Position numbers and translations under genes: made by a program. A DNA stretch of 10,180 nt from an uncultured Oscillospiraceae bacterium (lineage in GTDB: Bacteria > Bacillota > Clostridia > Oscillospirales > Oscillospiraceae), in NCBI GenBank assembly GCA_934623545.1, contig CAKTVN010000043.1:1-10180 (forward strand), written 5' to 3'. Under the pieces are notes generated by a model that saw nothing but the letters and a program-made list of their open reading frames with translations, did no database searches and had not been told where the DNA came from. How positions within the stretch are numbered: position 1 is the first letter of the stretch; every line of letters begins with the position of its first letter. Below, piece after piece: positions 1-5,809 of the stretch.

Positions 1-62
<62 letters not shown>

Positions 63-287
63 ATGGTATCTTAAAGCTTCTCAGCTCTAAAATCAATTTA
101 TTCTTTCGTTCGCTCTAGGCTATACTCAAGAATTTTCGTTGGCTATTCAAAGAATCTCATTTCTGACAATCTCTGAACAACTTGTTTTTTCGATCTTTTC
201 AGATCGTTCAAAATTGTCCAAGGTGTTTGTTCATGTTTCTCGTTGTTTAATTTACAAGGTGCACTCGTCGTTGTCGACGTGAAATCA
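63..287 (-). other. 16S rRNA leader region with two GNRA-loop hairpins and a boxA-like stretch
   Basis: This AT-rich stretch lies between the proximal rRNA promoter and the 16S 5' end and holds no ORF. On the minus strand I see a 6-bp hairpin CGATCT-GAAA-AGATCG (206-191) and a 7-bp hairpin TAGAGCT-GAGA-AGCTTTA with one G-U pair (89-72), just before the 16S start. Both loops fit GNRA. The stretch CACCTTGGACAATTTTGAAC (about 225-206) resembles the antitermination/boxA-like leader and spacer motifs of Firmicutes rrn operons. That assignment is inference. Neither hairpin is followed by a T-run in the direction of transcription, so they look like leader/processing structures, not terminators. Confidence 0.6.
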
Positions 288-316
288 ATTATACATCAGA
301 ATCTTTCAAAAGTCAA
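288..316 (-). promoter_or_regulatory. rRNA promoter P3 (proximal to 16S)
   Basis: On the minus strand there is TTGACT (-35, 316-311), a 17-bp spacer and a perfect TATAAT (-10, 293-288). An A-rich UP-like tract, ATGAAAAAAGTTC, lies directly upstream. Transcription would start near 281 and give a leader of about 220 nt before the 16S gene. The -35 with its upstream tract is an exact copy of the one at P2. Confidence 0.9.
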
Positions 317-329
317 GAACTTTTTTCAT
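312..329. repeat. 18-bp direct repeat, copy A (UP element and -35 of P3)
   Basis: The sequence gtcaagaacttttttcat occurs here and again, identically, at 422-439, 110 bp away. On the minus strand it supplies the UP-like A-tract and most of the -35 box. The pair probably arose by duplication of a promoter upstream region. A looser version, GTCAACCCTTTTTTCG, is at 526-541 in P1. Confidence 0.9.
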
Positions 330-397
330 TTTCTTTTGTATTTTTGATTTTCGCCTGATCGGCAGCTTTCGCTTTCCGCTCAGCAGCGAACTCATTC

Positions 398-426
398 AGT
401 TTAGCACATCGTCATCTGTTTGTCAA
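398..426 (-). promoter_or_regulatory. rRNA promoter P2 (middle)
   Basis: On the minus strand there is a perfect TTGACA (-35, 426-421), a 17-bp spacer and TAAACT (-10, 403-398), preceded by the same ATGAAAAAAGTTC tract as P3. The TGA inside this -35 box is also the stop codon of the upstream germination permease gene. Confidence 0.88.
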
Positions 427-439
427 GAACTTTTTTCAT
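422..439. repeat. 18-bp direct repeat, copy B (UP element and -35 of P2)
   Basis: Exact second copy of the 18-mer at 312-329. Here it also encodes the last residues (Asp/Glu-Lys-Ser-Ser) and the stop of the germination permease frame, so it serves as both promoter and coding sequence. Confidence 0.9.
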
Positions 440-1526
440 CTTTTCGACGATTTTGTTCAAGTCGCACATCCGATCTGCTTCCCTCGCGAGAACGCTCCGC
501 TATATTACCAAAGTCGCCTGCGTTTGTCAACCCTTTTTTCGCTTTTTTCTTTACTTTTTTTATACCTACTACAACTTGTGCTAATATCGGCGCAAGACCC
601 CAAAATGCAACCGCCCCGGCGCTCCATACCGCCTCCGGCATCGCCCGGACCGGCTTCGAAAGCGCCAGTGCCGCGGCGCACACCGCCCACACCTCCCATT
701 TTTTCTTCCTTTTTCCCGCTGCGCGCGACGCCGTCTGCGCGCAGGAATCCGCCAGAAGCGCCGCCATGCAGAACATCCCAAGAAACAGCGCCGCCGAAAG
801 CACCGGCTCAAAGCGCTCCATCACAGGCAGAATGCTGATCGTTTTGGTCAGCGTGTAAAACGCCAGCCGCTCCTCGCGCACCACCTCCGGGCTCAGACAG
901 CCTGCCGTCACGACCGCCATCGCCGCCGGCGCAAGCAGCATAATTGCAAGCACCGCCATCGGCGCGCTGCTTCGCGCCTCATTTCTGCGCGCGAGAAACA
1001 GCGCTGCCGTCGGCAGCAGCATCGCCCCGACCGTCTCAAAGATCGCCTCCGCGCCGCCCCATGTCCTGCACCACTCTATTTTGACATCCGGCAGCGCCGC
1101 CAGAAGCAGCACCAGATATAGCCCCGCCAGCACCGGCGCCGCGACTGCGGCGCACCGCGCCGGAATTTTCGTCCCCCGGAACGCCGCCCATGCTGCCAGC
1201 GCCGAAAGCGCAAACGGCGCGAGGCGGTCCGCGCCGCCCTCCGGAAACGCAGCCGCCGCGCCTGTGACCGTATTTGCAAGCGCAAGCAGCTGCCACACCG
1301 CGGTCAGCGCAAGCAGCGCACGCCCGAACGGCGCTCCGAACGCCATCGGATAGACCTCCGTCAGCGCAAGCCCATTCTGCCGCCGCAGCAGCCACAATAT
1401 AAAATAGAAGACCGCCGCAGCCGCGCATCCAGCCAGCACCCACGTCCACGCTCTGCCCGCGCACACCATCACCGCCGGGACGCTTCCCGCCGCAAAGCAC
1501 CATGCCCACTGCTGCCGCCTCGACAT
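423..1526 (-). CDS. Spore germination permease, GerAB-type subunit of a germinant receptor
   Basis: A hydrophobic protein of 367 residues in the size range of GerAB/Spore_permease proteins (amino-acid/polyamine transporter fold). These sit in the spore inner membrane and help bind germinant. Several membrane segments rich in Ala/Leu/Val are visible from the N-terminus to the last one, before a basic stretch IKKVKKKAKKG. The segment LTKTISILPVMERFEPVLSA resembles the GerAB region around a conserved ERxE. I chose ATG 1526: it starts one base after the upstream stop and has GAAGGA four bases before it. An in-frame GTG at 1580 would add 18 residues but lies within the previous gene. The last ~35 residues are polar, lie over rRNA promoter P1, and end in the -35 box of P2, so the tail may be accidental read-through. 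The family call rests on context as well as sequence. Confidence 0.8.
   Translation of the reverse strand: MSRRQQWAWCFAAGSVPAVMVCAGRAWTWVLAGCAAAAVFYFILWLLRRQNGLALTEVYPMAFGAPFGRALLALTAVWQLLALANTVTGAAAAFPEGGADRLAPFALSALAAWAAFRGTKIPARCAAVAAPVLAGLYLVLLLAALPDVKIEWCRTWGGAEAIFETVGAMLLPTAALFLARRNEARSSAPMAVLAIMLLAPAAMAVVTAGCLSPEVVREERLAFYTLTKTISILPVMERFEPVLSAALFLGMFCMAALLADSCAQTASRAAGKRKKKWEVWAVCAAALALSKPVRAMPEAVWSAGAVAFWGLAPILAQVVVGIKKVKKKAKKGLTNAGDFGNIAERSREGSRSDVRLEQNRRKDEKSS
502..530 (-). promoter_or_regulatory. rRNA promoter P1 (distal, inside the ger permease coding region)
   Basis: On the minus strand there is a perfect TTGACA (-35, 530-525), a 17-bp spacer and TAATAT (-10, 507-502), preceded by the A-rich tract AAAAAAGCGAAAAAAGGG. 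Its -10 is 104 bp from that of P2, which is itself 110 bp from that of P3. It lies wholly within the reading frame of the permease gene's C-terminal tail. Confidence 0.82.
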
Positions 1527-1527
1527 A

Positions 1528-2022
1528 TCATCCTTCAAAGAGTCTGAGCCTCCCATCCGTCTCCACCAGCCGCGGAACACATACCTCCCCCGCGCCGAGC
1601 AGCGCCGCCCGCACCTGTCCGAGCGTCACATCGCCTGAATGCGTCTGCAAAAACTCTGCCGCCTGTTCGGCGTCCGGTAGCGCGCTCCCGCTCAGATAAA
1701 GCTTTGCCGCAGGACGGAGCCGCCCGCTGCGCGCCGTCTGCGCCGTAAGCTCCTTCGCGCCGCCGTGCAGCACGATGTGCTCCGCCGTGTCGAGAAACAG
1801 CGCGCCCTGCGCCGTCCGCTCCATGTCCGCCAGTGCCGCCTCCAGATCGGTCCCTGCCCCCTCCGCGCCCGCGTCGCAGCGCGTATGCACCCATCCGTCC
1901 TCCGTCCAGATGAGCAGCACCCGCGCCGGGAGCAGCTCCGCCGCATCCTGCGTCCTGATCGGCGCGAGCCCGCTCAGCGCCAGCCCTGCCGCGATCACCG
2001 CCCACAGCCATATCCGCTTCAT
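1528..2022 (-). CDS. Short GerAC-like spore germination protein (N-terminal domain only)
   Basis: A protein of 164 residues with an N-terminal hydrophobic segment (residues 4-21, signal or anchor) and a small mixed domain. Segments such as GTDLEAALADMERT and FLDTAEHIVLHG match the pattern of the Ger(x)C N-terminal domain, in which an alpha helix precedes a 'H..iilG'-type strand. Usual GerAC proteins are lipoproteins of about 370 residues. This one stops near the expected end of the N-domain and lacks the C-terminal domain. Where GerAC has a lipobox ending LSGC, this has LSGL with no Cys nearby, so it is probably not lipidated. Its ATG overlaps the gerAA stop by four bases (ATGA, 2022-2019), with AGAAGGGG upstream, suggesting translational coupling. 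The position between the A and B genes supports the C assignment; similarity alone is modest. Confidence 0.65.
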   Translation of the reverse strand: MKRIWLWAVIAAGLALSGLAPIRTQDAAELLPARVLLIWTEDGWVHTRCDAGAEGAGTDLEAALADMERTAQGALFLDTAEHIVLHGGAKELTAQTARSGRLRPAAKLYLSGSALPDAEQAAEFLQTHSGDVTLGQVRAALLGAGEVCVPRLVETDGRLRLFEG

Positions 2023-3401
2023 TTCGTCTGTCCCCTTCTGAAAAACCGCTTGCGCGTCAGCGCGCCGCCCGTCCCGACGCCGGAAAACGGCGCAAGATAC
2101 GGCTCGCCGAGCGACGAGAGCGCCGCAAGGTGGATGAGCAGCAGGATCGTGCCCACCGTCAGCCCGAACAGCCCGCCTGCCCCCGCAAAAACCGTCAGCG
2201 CAAAGCGCCAGAGCCGGATCGCATCCGACAGATCCCGGCTCGGCAGCGCAAAGCCGCAGATGCCCGCCGCAGCCGCGACGATCAGCGCCGCTGGGGAGAT
2301 AAGCTTCGCCTCTACCGCCGCCGTCCCGACCACGAGCCCGCCGATGATCGACACCGTCGTCCCGATCGCCTGCGGCAGATGCAGCCCCGCCTCCTGTAAG
2401 ATCTCAAACGCTGCCAGCAGCCCCAGGATCTCCAAAATCGTCGAAAACGGCACGTCCTTCTTGCTCTCGATGATCGACGCCAGCAGCTTCGTCGGGATCA
2501 TCTGCGGATGGTGCATCGCCATTGCCGCATAGAGCCCCGGCAGCAGCAGACTGATCAGCAGCGCCAGATACCGCAGTACGCGCACGCACGTCGCCGAAAC
2601 ATAGTCGACCGCCCGGTCCTCCGGCGACTCCATCAGCTTTCCAAGGCTCACCGGCGCCAGAAAGCCCTCCGGCAGCCCGTCGACCAGCAGCCCGATCTGC
2701 CCGCTCAAAAGTCCCTGACAGAATTTGTCCGTCCGTTCGGTGTATTCCAGCATCGGAAACGCCGTCGCGCGCGAGCCGGTGACCGTCTCCTCCACCGCCG
2801 CCGGGGACAGCAATCCCGACAGCTCGATCTCCCCGAGCCGCGTCCGCATCCGCTCCACGCGCGCCTCGTCGTTGAAGCCCTCGATGTAGCAGAGCGTCAC
2901 CGCCGTCAGCGTTTTGCTCCCCAAAACGCACTGTTCCAGCCGCAGCTGCGGCGTCCGCAGATGCCGCCGCACGAGGCTCGTATTCGTGCGCATCGTCTCC
3001 GTGAAGGCATCCTTCGCCCCCTTGACGGTGCTCTCCGCCTCCGGAGCCGACGGTCCGCGCTTCTCGCCCGTCTTCGTCTCAAAGCAAAGCGCCTCTGGCT
3101 CGCCGGGGAATACCACGACGCAGAACCCATTCACCAGCTTCTCTGCCGCCGCCCGCGCATCACCTGCCCGCGAGACCGACGCGCACCAGACCGCTCCGGT
3201 CTCCGCCTGCTCCAGAAGCTCCGCCGCCGCCCCCTCGCGCAAGCCCTCGCGCAGCGGGCGGATGACCAGCTCCGCAATGTCGCCCCCGGAGGTCAGCCCA
3301 TCGAGAAAAAAGACCGTGAGCGTTCTTCCGCCCGCGATCACCGTCCGCTCCTCGAAATCCGCCGCGTTTTTGAAAATTTCCCGAATCTCCTCCGGCTGCA
3401 C
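2019..3401 (-). CDS. gerAA: GerA-type germinant receptor subunit (GerAA/SpoVAF family)
   Basis: A 460-residue protein (family usually about 460-530). Residues 1-250 form the soluble region. It carries the family signature VKGAKDAFTETMRTNTSLVR (126-145) and TGSRATAFPMLEYTERTDKF (208-227), followed by GQIGLLVDG (234-242), equivalent to the GRVAILVDG block. Residues 274-295, 318-345, 347-388 and 398-428 hold the membrane segments, and GEPYLAPF near the C-terminus matches the conserved P.APF end. In the family, A, B and C subunits form a germinant receptor in the spore inner membrane; recent work supports an ion-channel role for the A subunit. The start is GTG 3401, with AAAGGGGG seven bases upstream. 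The ATG slightly upstream is in another frame. SpoVAF is similar, but no spoVA genes are present and B- and C-like partners follow. Confidence 0.93.
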   Translation of the reverse strand: MQPEEIREIFKNAADFEERTVIAGGRTLTVFFLDGLTSGGDIAELVIRPLREGLREGAAAELLEQAETGAVWCASVSRAGDARAAAEKLVNGFCVVVFPGEPEALCFETKTGEKRGPSAPEAESTVKGAKDAFTETMRTNTSLVRRHLRTPQLRLEQCVLGSKTLTAVTLCYIEGFNDEARVERMRTRLGEIELSGLLSPAAVEETVTGSRATAFPMLEYTERTDKFCQGLLSGQIGLLVDGLPEGFLAPVSLGKLMESPEDRAVDYVSATCVRVLRYLALLISLLLPGLYAAMAMHHPQMIPTKLLASIIESKKDVPFSTILEILGLLAAFEILQEAGLHLPQAIGTTVSIIGGLVVGTAAVEAKLISPAALIVAAAAGICGFALPSRDLSDAIRLWRFALTVFAGAGGLFGLTVGTILLLIHLAALSSLGEPYLAPFSGVGTGGALTRKRFFRRGQTK

Positions 3402-3461
3402 GCTTCATCCCCCTTTTTTTGAGTATTCTTTCACAAACGCGCAAAAAGTATACCGTACCCT

Positions 3462-3490
3462 TTGCATCCATGCGGCGGATGTGGTATGAT
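3462..3490 (+). promoter_or_regulatory. Likely sigma-A promoter of the femX-alr-mnmE operon (extended -10)
   Basis: TTGCAT (-35, 3462-3467), a 17-bp spacer and TATGAT (-10, 3485-3490), with TGG immediately before the -10, giving an extended -10 (TGnTATGAT). The start of transcription would be near 3497, leaving a leader of about 75 nt before the FemX ATG. A short inverted repeat CATCC/GGATG (3466-3470, 3476-3480) lies within the spacer and could be a regulatory site, but this is weak. Confidence 0.7.
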
Positions 3491-3516
3491 AAATTGAATT
3501 ATCAGCAAATCAGCGG

Positions 3517-3546
3517 TTGTCAAAGCCGAACTTTTCCATTTATTAT
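3517..3546 (+). promoter_or_regulatory. Possible second promoter for the femX operon
   Basis: TTGTCA (3517-3522), an 18-bp spacer and TATTAT (3541-3546) form a second sigma-A-like arrangement just upstream of the coding start. Transcripts would have a leader of only about 20 nt. It is weaker than the extended -10 promoter further up and may be a chance match in AT-rich sequence. Confidence 0.35.
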
Positions 3547-3572
3547 TATATAAATGTATAGTGGGGATCAAA

Positions 3573-4637
3573 ATGTACGAATTTATCACAGCGCAAACCC
3601 TCTCCGAATATGAATCCTTCGTCCAGTCCCATCCGAAGGGCAACTTCGCCCAGAGCTATCTCTGGGGCAAGCAGAAGCCCATGTGGCAGTGGGACGCCGT
3701 CGCCGTCCGCGGCGCAGACGGCAAGATCAAGGGCAGCCTCGCCCTCATGACGCGCAAGGTTCCCGGCATTGGGCGCACACTCATGTATGGCTGCCGCGGT
3801 CCCGTCTGCGATCTGGACGACCGCGAGACCTTTTCCGAGCTGCTCGCCGGCGCAAAGGAGCTTGCGAAGAAATACAAAGCCTACGTCATCAAGATCGACC
3901 CCGACGTCCCCTCGTCCAATGCGGACTTTGCCGCCATGCTTTCGAGCTTCGGCTTCCGCTGCAAGGAGGGCGGCAAGAACTTCGAAGCCATCCAGCCGCG
4001 CTACGTCTTCCGTCTGAATGTCGACGGCAAGACCGAGGATGAGCTGCTCGCGGGCTTCCACCAGAAATGGCGCTACAACATCCGCCTTGCGCAGCGCAAG
4101 GGCGTTGCGATCCGCGTCTGCGGCAAGGAAATGGTCCCCGCATTTGCAGACCTCATGCTGACGACCGGTGTGCGCGACGGCTTCGTCACGCGCAAGCCGG
4201 AATATTTCGAGGCAATGCTCGACAACCTCGGCGAGCACGCGCGGCTCTATATGGCGTTTGACCCCGAGGGCACGCCCATCGCCGGGACGCTCGCCATCCA
4301 CTACGGCGACAAGGTCTGGTATCTCTACGGCGCCTCCTCCAATGAGCACCGCAATCTCATGCCGAATTATCTGCTCCAGTGGAACATGATCCAGTGGGCG
4401 GTCGAGACCCACTGCCGCGTCTATGACTTCCGCGGCGTCTCCGGCGACGTGTCCGAGGACAACCCGCTCTACGGTCTGTTCCGCTTCAAACAGGGCTTCG
4501 GCGGCGATTTCACCGAATTTGTCGGCGAGATGGACCTCGTGCTAGACCCGTTCATCTACTGGTGCGTCGAGCATGGCACCTCCGTCTTCAAGGAGCTGCG
4601 CCGCCGCGTCTACCTCATCAAAAACCGCGGGAAATAA
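3573..4637 (+). CDS. FemX/FemAB-family peptidoglycan bridge aminoacyltransferase
   Basis: A 354-residue protein of the FemABX family. These cytoplasmic enzymes move an amino acid from aminoacyl-tRNA to the lipid-linked peptidoglycan precursor to build interpeptide bridges; the amino acid used here cannot be told from sequence. The fold is two GNAT-like domains. Visible family features are FAQSYLWGKQKP near the N-terminus, KWRYNIRLAQRKGV mid-protein, and the C-terminal run VWYLYGASS...MPNYLLQWNMIQWA...VYDFRGVSGD...GLFRFKQGFGGDF. The last matches the FemXAB pattern YLYG-S, P-YLLQW, YDF-G, G-YRFK-GFGG. The start chosen is ATG 3573, with GTGGGG six bases before it; an in-frame GTG at 3561 would add four residues. 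It is first in an operon with the racemase-like gene 65 bp downstream. It diverges from the ger operon. Confidence 0.92.
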   Translation: MYEFITAQTLSEYESFVQSHPKGNFAQSYLWGKQKPMWQWDAVAVRGADGKIKGSLALMTRKVPGIGRTLMYGCRGPVCDLDDRETFSELLAGAKELAKKYKAYVIKIDPDVPSSNADFAAMLSSFGFRCKEGGKNFEAIQPRYVFRLNVDGKTEDELLAGFHQKWRYNIRLAQRKGVAIRVCGKEMVPAFADLMLTTGVRDGFVTRKPEYFEAMLDNLGEHARLYMAFDPEGTPIAGTLAIHYGDKVWYLYGASSNEHRNLMPNYLLQWNMIQWAVETHCRVYDFRGVSGDVSEDNPLYGLFRFKQGFGGDFTEFVGEMDLVLDPFIYWCVEHGTSVFKELRRRVYLIKNRGK

Positions 4638-4702
4638 CGAAGCCGCTGTCTTCCTCCCCCAAATCCGAGCTTTTATGGGCTGCGCGGAAAGGAGTCCTTC
4701 GT

Positions 4703-5794
4703 ATGAAAGCCTATATCGTAGAAAGCGCCGATGTGCGCAAAAATCTGGAAAACATCAAAAAGCGCGCGGGCAGCGCCGCCGTCATCACCGTGCTCAAGGG
4801 CAACGGCTACGGTCTCGGGCTTCTGGAGATGGCGTCCGTCTGCCGCGACGCCGGTATCACGCGCTTCGCCGTCACAGAGATCGGCGAGGTCCGCGCCCTG
4901 CGCGAGGCGGGCTATGAACAGGAGCAGATCCTGATGCTCCGCCCCACCGCGGATTCCGATGAAATTCACCAGCTGCTGGATCTGAACGCGACCCTCACCG
5001 TCTCCAGTCAGGATGACGCCGCCGCGCTCAACGGCATCGCCACCCAGCGCGGCGCCATCGCCGAGGCGCATATCAAGATCGACACCGGCATGGGGCGCTA
5101 TGGCTTTCTGCCGAACGAGCTCGACAAGATCCTCTCCGTCTATTCCTATATGGACAGCATCGCCGTGACCGGCATCTATACGCACCTGCATTCCGCCTTC
5201 TGCAACAAAAAGCAGACCTATCAGCAGTCGGCGGATTTCCAGACCGTTCTCAAGGCGATCACCGCCGCCGGATACGAGACCGGACTTGCGCACATCAGCA
5301 ATTCCGCCGCGCTGCTCCGCTTCCCGGACCTCACAATGGGCGCGGTCCGCATCGGCTCCGCCATCCTCGGCAGGCTCTCCTTCAAGGGCAGCTACGGGCT
5401 CAAGCGCGTCGGCGCCTGCGAAGCGAGCATCGAAGAGCTGCGCTGGCTCCCGAAGGGACACACCTGCGGCTACGGCGCGGCGTGGAAGGCGCGCAAGCCC
5501 ACCCGCGTCGCCGTCCTGTCCGTGGGCTGGTATCATGGCTTTGGCTGCGAAATGGGGAACGACATCTTCCGCCCGCGCGACTGCCTCCGCAAGATCCTCT
5601 CCGGCTTCAAGGGGCTCTTCCTCCGCAAGGCGATCTACGTCACCGTCAACGGCAAGCGCTGCCGCGTGCTGGGGCACAGCGGGATGCTGCACACCGTCTG
5701 CGACGTGACCGATGTCAAGTGCTCGCTCGGGGACAAAGCCGTTCTGAACATCAATCCGCTCATGCTCAAGGGCATGGACGTCGTCTGGCGCTGA
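4703..5794 (+). CDS. Alanine-racemase-family PLP protein, divergent
   Basis: A 363-residue protein of the type III PLP-fold alanine racemase family, which interconverts L- and D-alanine for the wall. The PLP lysine is K32 in VLKGNGYGLG (family: VVKANAYGHG). IDTGMGRYGF (126-135), HISNSAAL (197-204), VRIGSAILG (215-223) and the catalytic-base tyrosine in CGYGAAW (Y257) are all present. Other hallmarks are altered: the usual GYADGY block is GWYHGF (275-280), the CMDQ block is GMLH (327-330), and the C-terminal GT-YE motif with its phosphate-contacting Tyr is not seen. About 20 extra residues (roughly 286-308) precede the VNGKR strand. So racemase activity is likely but the substrate is open: D-Ala, D-Ser or another. 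ATG 4703 follows GGAAAGGAG by eight bases; longer in-frame extension overlaps femX and is rejected. MnmE follows after 15 bp. Confidence 0.85.
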   Translation: MKAYIVESADVRKNLENIKKRAGSAAVITVLKGNGYGLGLLEMASVCRDAGITRFAVTEIGEVRALREAGYEQEQILMLRPTADSDEIHQLLDLNATLTVSSQDDAAALNGIATQRGAIAEAHIKIDTGMGRYGFLPNELDKILSVYSYMDSIAVTGIYTHLHSAFCNKKQTYQQSADFQTVLKAITAAGYETGLAHISNSAALLRFPDLTMGAVRIGSAILGRLSFKGSYGLKRVGACEASIEELRWLPKGHTCGYGAAWKARKPTRVAVLSVGWYHGFGCEMGNDIFRPRDCLRKILSGFKGLFLRKAIYVTVNGKRCRVLGHSGMLHTVCDVTDVKCSLGDKAVLNINPLMLKGMDVVWR

Positions 5795-5809
5795 GCCGAA
5801 GGAGAAGCC

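Noticed and set aside
191..206. Hairpin CGATCT-TTTC-AGATCG as a terminator before 16S
   Set aside because: The stem is only 6 bp, and on the transcribed strand it is followed by A's, not T's. It fits an rRNA leader structure better.
1765..3489. Plus-strand frames of 191-304 codons opposite the ger operon
   Set aside because: The minus-strand genes overlap or abut in a coupled operon and have family signatures. The plus frames are Arg/Pro/Ser-rich shadows.
3561..3572. GTG 3561 as the FemX start
   Set aside because: The GTGGGG there is better used as the ribosome binding site for ATG 3573, and only four residues are at stake.
3546..4412. 288-codon antisense frame opposite femX
   Set aside because: It mirrors the FemX codons, and no SD or promoter was found for it.
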